From Promethearchaeota archaeon (lineage in GTDB: Archaea > Asgardarchaeota > Lokiarchaeia > Sigyniarchaeales > SOKP01): 64,000 nt of DNA. The translations under genes were made by a program, and so were the position numbers. The notes beneath the pieces are model-generated. The model was not told where the DNA came from and made no database searches. It saw nothing but the letters and a program-made list of their open reading frames with translations. Below, one piece after another: positions 36,114 to 45,478 of this stretch (its first letter is position 1; each line of letters starts with the position of its first letter). Location of the stretch: assembly GCA_016839705.1 (NCBI GenBank), contig JAEOTR010000030.1, positions 1 through 64,000 on the forward strand. Reading direction: 5' to 3'.

Positions 36114-36233
36114 AATAGTTTGATGAATAGTATTAGAAAAATATTATATTATCCTGACATTTCAGATGAGTTTAAAATATATCCCGGTCATGGAGGACAT
36201 TATACAATAGGCAATGAAAAGTCGAGATACTAA
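36114..36233 (+). pseudogene. C-terminal remnant of an MBL-fold hydrolase
   Basis: A 39-codon open segment ends in FKIYPGHGGHYTIGNEKSRY and TAA. The motif IYPGHG-x-x-x-TIG-x-EK is the last metal-binding and dimer-tail segment of glyoxalase II-like metallo-hydrolases. The frame is closed by a stop at 36111-36113 and no earlier part of the fold is found, so this is a truncated relic. Confidence 0.65.
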
Positions 36234-36396
36234 GATTTCGATATTTTTAAAAAGATGTTGATTTTTTGAATTTTACTTTTTAAACTTTTTCATATCACAA
36301 ACCTTACATTTTATAATTAATTTAAATAAATATCATGTTTAATTTCAATAATTAAAGATAATAATTAAAATTAAAATTAGAAGAGAAATTATCAAA

Positions 36397-37062
36397 ATGA
36401 CGATAATAACAACCAAAAAGCCATTTGAGGAAGTTTTAGGCGCGTTAAAGAACGTAAACAAAATTGGATTAGTATCTTGTGGTAGTTGTGCGGCTATGTG
36501 TCAAACTGGTGGCACTGAGGGTGCTAAAGAGATGGCAGAGAAATTAGAACAGGAAGGATTTGAAGTAGTTATTACCATAGTTCCTGAGGAAGTTTGTGAT
36601 AATCGGGTTATGATGAAAGATTTTCGGAAAATCGATGAAGAACTAGGAGAAATAGATGCGATTTTGACATTGAGCTGTGGTTTAGGAGTTGCAAGTATTA
36701 CACAAGTTCTTTCTAGAAAACATCCAGACATTCCTGTCTTTATTGGAACTAATACTGAATTTATGGGCATGACAGAACGAATCGGGCGTTTCTATCAAAG
36801 ATGTCGCGGTTGCGGTGACTGCTTGTTAAATGAAACGGGAGGAATTTGTCCCATTACGACTTGTGCGAAATCTCTTATGAATGGACCTTGTGGTGGAATG
36901 GTGCGTGGCAAATGTGAAGTCGGTAATTATGAAAAAGATTGCGGATGGGTATTAATTTTCAATAGACTGAAAGATTTAGGAAGATTAGATTTATTTACCA
37001 AATTAAGAGATCCTGTAGACTGGAGTGAATCTGGACATCAAAGAGAAGTAGTGTGGAGGTAG
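36397..37062 (+). CDS. metV: MetV, methylenetetrahydrofolate reductase partner subunit
   Basis: 221 residues of the MTHFR C-terminal (zinc/iron-sulfur) family. Cysteines are in VSCGSCAAMC near the start and in RCRGCGDCLL, GGICPITTCAKSL and GPCGG later, the typical ligand set of acetogen MetV. It pairs with the flavin subunit MetF, whose ATG follows its stop directly. The complex reduces methylene-tetrahydrofolate to methyl-tetrahydrofolate in the methyl branch of the Wood-Ljungdahl pathway. Cytoplasmic; the electron donor is not shown by the sequence. Confidence 0.87.
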   Translation: MTIITTKKPFEEVLGALKNVNKIGLVSCGSCAAMCQTGGTEGAKEMAEKLEQEGFEVVITIVPEEVCDNRVMMKDFRKIDEELGEIDAILTLSCGLGVASITQVLSRKHPDIPVFIGTNTEFMGMTERIGRFYQRCRGCGDCLLNETGGICPITTCAKSLMNGPCGGMVRGKCEVGNYEKDCGWVLIFNRLKDLGRLDLFTKLRDPVDWSESGHQREVVWR

Positions 37063-37998
37063 ATGGCAATGTCTGATAAAAGAGTCTATTCTAAATTAGG
37101 AGAATTGATTGCAAAGGGAGAATTTGTATTAACTGGTGAACTTGAACCAGAAAAAACATGTGATCTTTCTCATACGATTCAAGAAGCAAAAGAGATGGCA
37201 CCTTATGTTGTTGCTGCAAATGTAACTGATAGTCCATTAGCAATAGTCACAATTAATTCAATGGCTGCCTCTCATATAATTCAAAGAGAAACGGGATTGG
37301 AATGTGTGTGGCAATTAACTGTAAGAGATACCAATAAACTAGGTATTGCGGGGCAGATAATGGGCGCTCAAGCATTGGGATTACATAATGTTCTTTCCCT
37401 TACTGGTGATCATACCGCATTAGGCGATTGTCCTGAGACAAAACCCGTTTTTGACTTAGATTCAGCAACACTCATAAAACTTGTACGAGAAATGGTCGAT
37501 ACCGGTTCGATAAATGGTCATGAAATTGAGCATCCTCCAAAGCTCCATGTAGGAGGTGCAGCTAATCCTAACGCAGATCCTATGGAAGCAGAGATACTAA
37601 AAATAGGAAGAAAGGCAGTCGCTGGGGCAGAATTTCTACAAACTCAAGTTGTATATGATATAGACATGACAACTGAGTTTTTAAGGGAAATTAGAAAATA
37701 TAATGTGCCTATTTTTCTTGGAATTTTTCCTATGAAAAGTTATGGTATCGCAAAAGGATTTGATATGTTTGTTCCTGGCGTTGATGTACCAAAAGATATC
37801 CTTGCGAGATGGAAACGAGTAAAAACCGATGTTACTGATAAGAAAGAGCAGAAAGAAACATACGACCAACTAAATTATGAATTTTTCAAGCCATTTATTA
37901 CCGAGTTAAAGTCTAAGGGATTGTTGGCTGGTGTTCACTGCATGGCAGTGCATTATACACGAATCTTTCCTAAATTGATTGAAGTAATAAAAGCTTAA
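37063..37998 (+). CDS. metF: MetF, methylenetetrahydrofolate reductase
   Basis: 311 residues of the FAD-containing MTHFR TIM barrel: FVLTGELEPEKTCD at the start with the active-site Glu, LWQLTVRDTNKLG, LSLTGDHTALGD for FAD, and LQTQVVYD for the folate side. It starts at ATG 37063 right after the MetV stop, with GGAGG inside the MetV end, so translation is probably coupled. A T-rich terminator follows. Together with MetV it implies tetrahydrofolate-type one-carbon reduction; in reverse it could feed methyl groups to oxidation. Confidence 0.9.
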   Translation: MAMSDKRVYSKLGELIAKGEFVLTGELEPEKTCDLSHTIQEAKEMAPYVVAANVTDSPLAIVTINSMAASHIIQRETGLECVWQLTVRDTNKLGIAGQIMGAQALGLHNVLSLTGDHTALGDCPETKPVFDLDSATLIKLVREMVDTGSINGHEIEHPPKLHVGGAANPNADPMEAEILKIGRKAVAGAEFLQTQVVYDIDMTTEFLREIRKYNVPIFLGIFPMKSYGIAKGFDMFVPGVDVPKDILARWKRVKTDVTDKKEQKETYDQLNYEFFKPFITELKSKGLLAGVHCMAVHYTRIFPKLIEVIKA

Positions 37999-38004
37999 AC
38001 AGAT

Positions 38005-38023
38005 CTTCTTTTCTTTTTTTTTT
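38005..38023 (+). terminator. T-rich terminator after metVF
   Basis: CTTCTTTTCTTTTTTTTTT follows the MetF stop within 7 bases. Archaeal termination usually uses such T-runs. No hairpin is needed. Confidence 0.5.
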
Positions 38024-38113
38024 AACAAACTATTTAAAACTATTTAACAATATTGTAAGTAGTATTAAATAAACTTGGCTAATTAAGTTTCTACTTTAAG
38101 AGGTGAAACAATC

Positions 38114-38941
38114 ATAAAAAAGCCAAAAGAGAAATCTAATGATAAATTGAAGAATTATTTAGATTTAGCTGGAGTTATTCTTGTTGCATTAAATAGGGAA
38201 GGAACTATCACTCTATTAAATAAAAAAGGTTATGAAATCCTTGATTATAAGGAGGGAGAGTTAACAGGAAAGAATTGGTTTGATTCTTGCATTCCTAAAG
38301 AGAGTCGGGAAGAGCTTAAAAATGTATTTAAAGCAATTATCAATGGAGATTTAGAACCCTTTGAATTTTATAGCAATTCTATAATAACAAGTAAGGGTGA
38401 TGAAAGGATTATCTCCTGGCATAATGATCTATTATATGATAATGATGGAAATATTATTGCATCTTTAAGCTCAGGAGAAGACATAACAGAACTCAAGGAA
38501 ACTGAAGAAAAATTAAGAGAATCACAAGAAAATTTAAGAAGTCTTTTTAATTCAATTCCTATTGGAATTCATATGTATTACCTATATGAAGATGGGCGTC
38601 TAGTTTTTATTGGAGCTAATCCTGCTGCTGATGAAATTCTTACTGTCGATAATATGGAATTTATTGGTCAAACTATTGAAGAGGCATTTCCACCATTAAT
38701 TGAAACGGATATTCCAGATCGTTATCGTGAATTGGCTAAGAACGGAGGATCTTGGAAATGGGATCAATTTGATTATGAAGATGAAAAAATAAAGGGAGCT
38801 TATGAGGTTAACGCCTTTCAGATCTCCCCTATGTATATGGTCGCCACTTTTCTTGACATTACAGAGAGAATACAGACAGAAGATCAATTGAAGAAAAAGA
38901 TTATGACTTTGGAGGAAAAATTGGAAGAACTAACAAAATAA
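38114..38941 (+). CDS. Double-PAS protein (probable AUA start)
   Basis: About 275 residues with two PAS domains. The first (about residues 12-140) has LLNKKGYEILDYKEGELTGKNWFDSC and ends in EDITELKETEEKL; the second has LFNSIPIGIHMYY and LDITERIQTEDQLKKK. There is no kinase or output domain, so it must signal by protein contact. The TTG at 38147 sits at the domain's edge without a ribosome site; AGAGGTG at 38099-38105 points to the in-frame ATA at 38114, 8 nt away. No adjacent partner; histidine kinases lie 13 kb on. Confidence 0.7.
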   Translation: MKKPKEKSNDKLKNYLDLAGVILVALNREGTITLLNKKGYEILDYKEGELTGKNWFDSCIPKESREELKNVFKAIINGDLEPFEFYSNSIITSKGDERIISWHNDLLYDNDGNIIASLSSGEDITELKETEEKLRESQENLRSLFNSIPIGIHMYYLYEDGRLVFIGANPAADEILTVDNMEFIGQTIEEAFPPLIETDIPDRYRELAKNGGSWKWDQFDYEDEKIKGAYEVNAFQISPMYMVATFLDITERIQTEDQLKKKIMTLEEKLEELTK

Positions 38942-39091
38942 CTACAAGAGCAGAAATATAGTGACATAACCGGATTCGTATGCGTAAAAATTTAAAATCG
39001 AAAGAATAGAATTGGAATTAATTCAAAAACTTTTATCATACTATTAGAAAATTTTTTTTAAAGAAAGTTCATTTTAAAATGACGGGAAACC

Positions 39092-40492
39092 ATGACAATT
39101 AAGGATCTAAAATCTAACTATTCTCATAAACAGATGAAATATGGGATAAGGTCTGAAGCCTTTAATATGATGAAAAAGTATTATCTAACTAAATATGAAA
39201 CGCACAACAATTTCTTATTCGCTTTTCTCTGTTGCGTGTATGACGGGAAGAATAAACTTGAAGCTATCAAAAAAGAAATGCGACTTTTATTCATTTCTGC
39301 AACAAAACAGGTTGTTGTAGGGGAAGAAGACGTTGAAGAATACTTTCAATTAGCTAAACGACAAGAACTAATTTCTGTTAATGAAAATAATCACATATTA
39401 TTAACAAAAGAAGGGGAAAAGCTAGTAGAATTAAGTTATTATCATAATTTATATACCTCCCATTATTTACATAGGTTTTTCTCAAAACAGACTGCAATGA
39501 TAACAACAGCCTTAATTCTTATTTTGTTATCTTCCCTAAAAATTATTTTTGGCCTGCAATTATCCTCTCAAGCTATGCTAACTGAAGGTTTTGAAAATCT
39601 AACTGATTTAATAAAAATAGGAATTATTGGCATGATTGGGATGAAACTTAAAAAAGATAAGCTTGCTAGCATCATAATCATAGCAATCATGATGGTTACT
39701 GGTATTACTTTAGTTTGGTCGGGAATAGAAGCATTACTAGATCCGAGCCCGATTATACCCTCAATTCAAGCATATTTCATAAGCTTTCTCTCAATATTTC
39801 TAAATGTTGGTTTAATGTTCCTTAAGAGCATCGTAGGAAGAGCTTCTGGAAATTTATCTTTTCTTAGCGATTCAAAAGACTCTGCGTTAAACGTTCAAAT
39901 TTCTATCGGTGTTATAATTGGGTTAACATTCGCAGCTTTCAGGATCTATTTTGTTGACTCTTTAGTGGGAATTGTAATAGCAGTTTTAGTATTCAAGGAA
40001 GGAATTGAATTTTTGCGGGAGATCTTTTCAAAAGAGGAAGAATTCGATATAACATCTATAAAAGTATTTGCTGACAATCTCTATAATAATCGTTTAACAG
40101 GGTATATATTGGGAAGTATACGTAGACAAAATTTAACTCAAGAAGAACTTTTAGAGAATTTTTCCAGAGGACTCAATCTTGGACGGTTGTACTATGAAGG
40201 ATTTGCTGATTTTTTCTATGATGAGCTTGGACCTAACATAGCTAATAAACATCTGAATAAACTCATTAAAGGAAGGTATATCGATATTATAAATAATGAG
40301 TTATTCTTAACGCAAAAAGGTTTAAAAGCCTTTTATAATGCTAAAGCAAAAGAATTTCAGCAACGCTCAAATCTGATTCGGATTGGGCATAAATTTGATT
40401 TGAAATTAATCTTGTATCTTGTAATTTTTGCGGGTCTCATTGCTCTCTTAATCTTTGCTCCATCTATAAATTCTTGGTTAGCTAATCTATAG
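39092..40492 (+). CDS. CDF-like membrane protein with winged-helix-like ends
   Basis: 466 residues. The centre (about 130-310) has six membrane helices of cation diffusion facilitator type, with MLTEGFENLTDL in place of the usual D-x-x-x-D metal site and FLSDSKDSALNV as the second site. The flanks (residues 40-125 and 320-425) resemble winged helices that end LLTKEGEKLVEL and FLTQKGLKAFYN, as if one sequence were duplicated around the membrane core. A further helix closes the chain. Typical CDF proteins are about 300 residues with a ferredoxin-like C-terminal domain, so this layout is unusual. Metal transport is doubtful without histidines at the sites. Confidence 0.6.
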   Translation: MTIKDLKSNYSHKQMKYGIRSEAFNMMKKYYLTKYETHNNFLFAFLCCVYDGKNKLEAIKKEMRLLFISATKQVVVGEEDVEEYFQLAKRQELISVNENNHILLTKEGEKLVELSYYHNLYTSHYLHRFFSKQTAMITTALILILLSSLKIIFGLQLSSQAMLTEGFENLTDLIKIGIIGMIGMKLKKDKLASIIIIAIMMVTGITLVWSGIEALLDPSPIIPSIQAYFISFLSIFLNVGLMFLKSIVGRASGNLSFLSDSKDSALNVQISIGVIIGLTFAAFRIYFVDSLVGIVIAVLVFKEGIEFLREIFSKEEEFDITSIKVFADNLYNNRLTGYILGSIRRQNLTQEELLENFSRGLNLGRLYYEGFADFFYDELGPNIANKHLNKLIKGRYIDIINNELFLTQKGLKAFYNAKAKEFQQRSNLIRIGHKFDLKLILYLVIFAGLIALLIFAPSINSWLANL

Positions 40493-40511
40493 GTGAATAC
40501 CTTAATATAGT

Positions 40512-42380
40512 TCAATAAAACATTTTATCTAATTCTTCTTTCAATTTAGCGGGAGGAAATTTAGGTTCTCGGTCAAGCGTTAGCAACCCATTTATTTCTT
40601 GAAATTGATCATAAAGTTCGGTATAGCAAAATCCTTGAATCCAATCCTTTCTTTTTTCAAATTCTTTAAGTAAACTTAAGACTCCCTGAAAGAGATCTTC
40701 TTCAGTTTCAATTAAATTTCCATATCCCCATTTATTTTCAACGTTTTTATCAAAATCGTATCCAAATCCACCTATTTCACTGTAAATAATCGGTTCATTG
40801 GCATATTTATAAGGTTTTAGATAAGTTTCTATTACTGCCTGTTCTTGATTACTTATTTCTTCCTCCAAGGAATCAGGTAATTTTATTGATTGTGAATCAG
40901 CATAATAGTGTCTTGTACAAATATCAGTTTTCGTATGCCACCATCCATCATCGTCGACAACCAATCTTGTTGAATCGATGGATTTTATTAAATAGAATAA
41001 CGAAAGAGTGTAAGCTGCCCTTTTAGGATCTCTTCTTAGACTGAAGACACCCCATGACTCGTTGATTGGAACCCAGGAAATGATCGACGGATGATTATAA
41101 TCCCGTTCTATTTCTTCTACAAATTCATTTAACAAACGCATTTGTGAGTTCACGGTAAATCTACGGGCATTCCCTATTTCTCCCCATACTAAAACCCCCA
41201 TTTTATCACACCAGTATAAGAATAGTGGATCAAAAGCTTTCTGATGTGTTCTTAACCCATTAAAGCCAAAATCTTTTATATATTGTATGTCTTTTTTAAT
41301 ATCATTTTCAGAGGGTGCAGTATATAATCCATCAGGCCAATATCCCTGTACTAAAAAGAGTTTCTGATATAGTGGTTTATTATTTAGTAAAATTTGTTTA
41401 TTTTTTTTCTGTTTAACATCAGACACCGAAATGCTTCTTAACCCAAAATAACTTCTTACCTCATCATAAATCATCTCTGTATTCTTATTAAAAATCTTTA
41501 AATTAACATCATACAAATTTGGGTTTTCTGGATCCCAAAGGTAATTTAAATCTTTAGGAATTTGAACCTTAAATTTAAAACAATTCGGTGTTTTTGGGAA
41601 TAATCTTCCTTTGAATTCTGGGTTGATCTCTACATCCTCAAATATTCCTAAAAAATGCAAATCAATATCTTCTTTAATAACGCCTTGATTTTCAAATAAA
41701 ATTTCATATTTTAGGAAAATATCAGAAAAATCAGTTCCGTGAACATTGAATTCGAACATTACTTCAGTTTTATCTACATCAGGAGTCATTTTCAATTTTT
41801 TCAGATAAAAATCTGAGGAAACAAATTCTATCCACACTGTTTGCCATATACCTGAAACTCTCGGGTAGAAAATTCTTTCTATTTCCCTTCTCCAATATTG
41901 CTTTCCTCTTGGTATTTCCAGGGATTGGCTAGGATCTTCTACTCGTAGTACCATAACATTTAATTCTTCAATAAATTCTGTAATGTCTATTGAAAATCCA
42001 ATATATCCCCCTTCATGAGACCCAACATACTCTCCATTTAAATATACCATACAGGAATAATCAACTGCCCCAAAATGAAGTAACACTTTTTTTTTTTGAA
42101 ATTTTTTCTGTATAACAAATTCTCTTCTATACCATATGATATCATGAAAAGAATTATCCTCAATTCCGCTTAAAGGACTCTGGAAGCAGAAGGGTACAAG
42201 AATTTTTTTATTGAATTTATCAAATGCTTCCTTTTTATACCATCTCTCTTTTAGCCCCAAATTTAAATCATCAAACACAAAATCCCATTCTCCATTGAGA
42301 TTTAACCAATTATTCTCTCTTACAAATTGAGGTCGAGGATACTCTGGTCTTGGTAGTGTGTTTTGCTCTGTCTCTTTCAT
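40512..42380 (-). CDS. Glycoside hydrolase family 2 beta-glycosidase
   Basis: 622 residues: an N-terminal jelly-roll sugar-binding domain (NLNGEWDFVFDD, WYRREFVI, HFGAVDYSCMVYLNG), an immunoglobulin-like middle and a TIM barrel. Glu441 in INESWG is the acid/base and Glu535 in YSEIGGFG the nucleophile. No signal peptide, so it is cytoplasmic and probably acts on imported oligosaccharides. Galactosidase, glucuronidase or mannosidase cannot be separated by eye. Overall length is short for LacZ and fits the compact archaeal and glucuronidase-like forms. Confidence 0.88.
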   Translation of the reverse strand: MKETEQNTLPRPEYPRPQFVRENNWLNLNGEWDFVFDDLNLGLKERWYKKEAFDKFNKKILVPFCFQSPLSGIEDNSFHDIIWYRREFVIQKKFQKKKVLLHFGAVDYSCMVYLNGEYVGSHEGGYIGFSIDITEFIEELNVMVLRVEDPSQSLEIPRGKQYWRREIERIFYPRVSGIWQTVWIEFVSSDFYLKKLKMTPDVDKTEVMFEFNVHGTDFSDIFLKYEILFENQGVIKEDIDLHFLGIFEDVEINPEFKGRLFPKTPNCFKFKVQIPKDLNYLWDPENPNLYDVNLKIFNKNTEMIYDEVRSYFGLRSISVSDVKQKKNKQILLNNKPLYQKLFLVQGYWPDGLYTAPSENDIKKDIQYIKDFGFNGLRTHQKAFDPLFLYWCDKMGVLVWGEIGNARRFTVNSQMRLLNEFVEEIERDYNHPSIISWVPINESWGVFSLRRDPKRAAYTLSLFYLIKSIDSTRLVVDDDGWWHTKTDICTRHYYADSQSIKLPDSLEEEISNQEQAVIETYLKPYKYANEPIIYSEIGGFGYDFDKNVENKWGYGNLIETEEDLFQGVLSLLKEFEKRKDWIQGFCYTELYDQFQEINGLLTLDREPKFPPAKLKEELDKMFY

Positions 42381-43084
42381 GCAAAAGAAAAAGCAAAAAA
42401 CAATAAAAAGTTATTTAAAAAATGAATTATATCATCATCTGTTTGAGGATGGATCGATTAAGAGGTCGTTTGGTCCTTATACTGGGCTAAGTTTCGTTAA
42501 ATTCAATCTTGACTGGTCACCTAAGGTTTAAGCCATTTCGCTTCTTCGACCTTAATTAAAGAGAAACAAAGAAATTTTATTGATAATGATTGAACTGTAA
42601 AACATTTCTAACCTATTTTGCTTTCTTCTACCAAAAAATTCAATATCATCGTCATAAACTATAATCTTAATAGAAAGAAAATAGATTGACTATTTGATAA
42701 TCACTATTTTCATAATCTGAATTGAATCTATTATAATTATTCACCATATTATCGAATTTGGAAAAGCTTGTATCATTGTGATAGAACAATTTTATCGCAT
42801 TTTTTAACATACATGATCAATCTTGATCGATCACTTTTCCGTTATAGGATCACAATATTAATGCAATCCGCAATGTTTATATACGATATCTGACATATAA
42901 CTATTAGAGAACGATCAAGTTTCCGGCTCTCGACGGTCATTTATATTCCCACATGCATTCATGTAAGAATTTGATAACAAAAGGGGGATGATTTTGATAG
43001 TTTGTATGATCATTATTAGTTCATATTCGCCGAAAATTGATCTTTCAAGAAAAAATAAAAAAACAAAAAAAAAGGAGGATGAAA
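42381..43084. other. 704-base upstream region of the one-carbon cluster
   Basis: It contains a perfect palindrome TGATCGATCA (42824-42833), a TATA box (42876-42883), a predicted leader of about 175 bases and a possible 34-codon ORF. The first 400 bases hold several short frames broken by stops and nothing I can assign. Confidence 0.4.
42876..42883 (+). promoter_or_regulatory. TATA box for the one-carbon cluster
   Basis: TTTATATA about 200 bases before the ATG at 43085. The long leader it implies is unusual here, where many genes are leaderless. The palindrome TGATCGATCA lies 42 bases upstream and could be an operator. Confidence 0.4.
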
Positions 43085-43092
43085 ATGAATAA
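42988..43092 (+). CDS. Possible 34-residue upstream ORF
   Basis: ATG at 42988 (or the TTG at 42994) opens a frame that begins MILIVCMIIISSYSP and continues with basic residues, ending in TAA at 43090-43092. AGGGGG lies immediately upstream. The stop overlaps the ATG of the next gene by a few bases, so it could couple translation. Weak evidence only. Confidence 0.25.
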   Translation: MILIVCMIIISSYSPKIDLSRKNKKTKKKEDENE

Positions 43093-43684
43093 TATAATGT
43101 TTGAAACTTTGGCTGATAATAATTTTTCCGTATATATGATACAAGAAAAGGATGAAAAGGTTAAAGAAGACGATGTAGAAAGAATATTAGAGAATATCAA
43201 GGATATTTCTATAAATTTCGCTACAATTGATTTGGGCCATATGAATTTAAGGGAGTTTAACGAAACTGCTTTATCAAAAGTATTAAGGAAGTTTGGGATT
43301 CCTTATTTCACGATTCAATTACCCCATTATGTTAAAGGGCATTATTCAAGCCAACTGAGTGAAATTCAAAATAAGTATAATGAGTTAAAATCTACTTATG
43401 ATTCACTAAAAGATAAAAATGCTCCTAGTGCTCAAGAACTCTGTTATTTAATTCAATACTATTCAACTGAGCTTAAAGAATTAAACCACTACATTAGTAA
43501 ACAAGTGCGAACGAGCGCAGTGACCAAAAGAATTTTAGAAGTCATAAAAGATCGTCCAGATGAAGATATGACCTTTATTCATTTTGGTGAGGAGAATACT
43601 TTTGTAGAAATCATGAAAGAGTTGAAAGAATTGAATGTTAAATCTAACGTCATTTTTATACAGAGCTCAAGATTTATAAATTAA
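43085..43684 (+). CDS. Stand-alone copy of the domain fused to methylene-tetrahydropterin dehydrogenase
   Basis: 199 residues; the family is not recognised. It resembles residues 40-215 of the fusion protein at 45479: SKVLRKFGIPYFTIQLP...GHYS aligns with ATLLRKYEIPYQMVDIS...GYLS, and TFIHFGEENTFVEIMKELKELNV aligns with AFHICDPHHFKGIKRLAEELGV. It has strands at the ends and a helical middle. GGAGG ends 6 nt before the ATG at 43085; earlier ATGs at 43079 and 43037 are too close to or upstream of that site. First in a row with a dihydrolipoyl dehydrogenase and the fusion enzyme. Function unknown; a role in one-carbon metabolism is inferred from its neighbours. Confidence 0.65.
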   Translation: MNNIMFETLADNNFSVYMIQEKDEKVKEDDVERILENIKDISINFATIDLGHMNLREFNETALSKVLRKFGIPYFTIQLPHYVKGHYSSQLSEIQNKYNELKSTYDSLKDKNAPSAQELCYLIQYYSTELKELNHYISKQVRTSAVTKRILEVIKDRPDEDMTFIHFGEENTFVEIMKELKELNVKSNVIFIQSSRFIN

Positions 43685-43735
43685 TTTTATTCCCAAATTA
43701 AAATTTAGAGAATTAAAAACGCAGAGGTAAGAGTT

Positions 43736-45280
43736 ATGAAAATAATTGAAGAAGAGTATGATCTGGCAATCATCGGAGCGGGTCCAGGTGGCTATCATTC
43801 AGCCATCAGAGCAGCTCAATATGGTGCGAAAGTTGCATTAATTGAAAAAGACAAATTAGGTGGCACATGTTTAAATAGAGGATGCATTCCTACTAAAGCA
43901 TTACTTGCTTCTGCCCATTTTATTGAGAAAATTCAAAAAGCAGAAGAATTTGGTGTAGAGATTAAAGGTTTTAGTTCTAATTTCAGTAAGGTAGTAGAGC
44001 GAAAAGATAAGATAGTAAATGAACTTGGCACTGGTATCGCAAATCTACAAAAGGCTTGGAAAAATGACGTTTACATCGGATTTGGTAAGATTCTTAGAGG
44101 TAATGCTCAAGAAGGTTTTAAAGTATTAATTCAGGGAGAAAATAATGAGGAGTTAATTCATGCTAAAAGAGTTATTATAGCAACTGGTTCGACTCCTGCT
44201 TTAATACCAAATTTTAATGTAGACCATAAAAGAATTTTAACAAGTGATGATATTTTGGATTCCAATTTCAAAACTATTCCCAAAAGATTGTTAATTATTG
44301 GAGCAGGGGTTATTGGATGTGAGTTTGCAGACATTTTTACAACTTTTGGGAGTAAAGTAACATTGTTAGAATATCTACCTTCACCAATCGCGACGGAAGA
44401 ACCAATAATTATTAAGCAGTTACAAAAGAAATTCGATTCAAAAGGAATTAAGATCATTACTTCTCAAAATGTATTATCTGTAGAAAACACAGGCTCAAGT
44501 GTAAAAGCTTTAACCTGTTCTGCTTCAGTGCCAACAGAAGAAATTGAACTCGCAGAAAAATTTAGTTTTGAGGCTGATCTATGTTTAATTTCTATTGGTA
44601 GGAATAAGGTGTCAAAAAATTTGGGATTAGAGGAATTAGGCATTGAAACAAGAAGGGGAGCAATTGAAGTTGATCCAGGCACATTAGAAACTGTTGTCAA
44701 TGGAATATATGCAATTGGCGATGTGACTGGAGGAATTATGCTTGCTCATGTAGCAAGTTATGAGGGTGATATAGCAGTTGCAAATGCTCTGCGTAGTCTC
44801 GGAGTAATCAAAAATCATTCTAGGAGAACTAATTATAGGGTCGTTCCTTCTACAATTTTTACAAGTCCTAATATCGGTTCAGTCGGATTGAAAAGAAATC
44901 AGGCTAGAGAACTAGGTATAGATGTTTTAGTTGGTCAATTTCCATATGAATCCCTTGGAAAAGCGAAATGTATGGGAGAAGAAGGACTTCTAATATTATT
45001 AGCAGATAAACATACTCTCCAAATAGTTGGTGCTTCTTGCATTGGTGAAGGGGCTTCAGAATTAATTGCTGAGGTGGCACTTGCCATGCAACACGGTTTA
45101 TCCATCGAAGACATCACTCATACAATCCATAGTCATCCAACTCTCTCAGAAATGGTGCTAGAAGCAGCAGAGGCAGTTAAAGGTCGAGCTATTCATAAAA
45201 AAGGACACCCTATTGCGCCTAGATTAAGAGATATTCTAATGGAGCAACTTCCTTTGGGAGTTGAATACGGAACAGAATAA
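43736..45280 (+). CDS. lpdA: Dihydrolipoyl dehydrogenase
   Basis: 514 residues, a full-length flavin disulfide reductase. DLAIIGAGPGGYHSAIRAAQ binds FAD, GGTCLNRGCIP carries the redox disulfide (C-x4-C), a second Rossmann motif LLIIGAGVIGCEFADIF binds NAD, GDVTGG completes the FAD site, and HSHPTLSEMVLEA supplies the catalytic His-Glu. It is the L-protein/E3 of glycine cleavage and 2-oxoacid complexes. Its place between the novel domain protein and a methylene-tetrahydropterin dehydrogenase suggests glycine cleavage or a related C1 reaction, but no P, H or T protein is nearby. GAGGT precedes the ATG. Confidence 0.9.
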   Translation: MKIIEEEYDLAIIGAGPGGYHSAIRAAQYGAKVALIEKDKLGGTCLNRGCIPTKALLASAHFIEKIQKAEEFGVEIKGFSSNFSKVVERKDKIVNELGTGIANLQKAWKNDVYIGFGKILRGNAQEGFKVLIQGENNEELIHAKRVIIATGSTPALIPNFNVDHKRILTSDDILDSNFKTIPKRLLIIGAGVIGCEFADIFTTFGSKVTLLEYLPSPIATEEPIIIKQLQKKFDSKGIKIITSQNVLSVENTGSSVKALTCSASVPTEEIELAEKFSFEADLCLISIGRNKVSKNLGLEELGIETRRGAIEVDPGTLETVVNGIYAIGDVTGGIMLAHVASYEGDIAVANALRSLGVIKNHSRRTNYRVVPSTIFTSPNIGSVGLKRNQARELGIDVLVGQFPYESLGKAKCMGEEGLLILLADKHTLQIVGASCIGEGASELIAEVALAMQHGLSIEDITHTIHSHPTLSEMVLEAAEAVKGRAIHKKGHPIAPRLRDILMEQLPLGVEYGTE

Positions 45281-45478
45281 ATTCTAACTTTTCTTTTTTA
45301 TATTTTTTCAATAATTCTTATTTTCTGTTTTATGTAACAAATAGATCATCAATATGCTCGAATAGCAACATTTATATGCTTGGAAAACATAATATGATTT
45401 GGGAAAATCTACAAAAAAATATCGAAAAATGAAAATGGTAAATATTATCTAATTAAAAATAAGAGGTGTTGACAAAAA

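Larger units (their letters stand above)
35824..36396. other. 573-base gene-free stretch with relics
   Basis: Holds a dispersed repeat copy with a perfect palindrome (36032-36100) and the C-terminal remnant of a metallo-hydrolase (36114-36233). The last 150 bases are AT-rich and probably contain the MetV promoter. No intact gene was found. Confidence 0.5.

Noticed and set aside
42460..42580. Possible gene relic upstream of the one-carbon cluster
   Set aside because: All frames on both strands are broken by several stops and no motif is recognisable.
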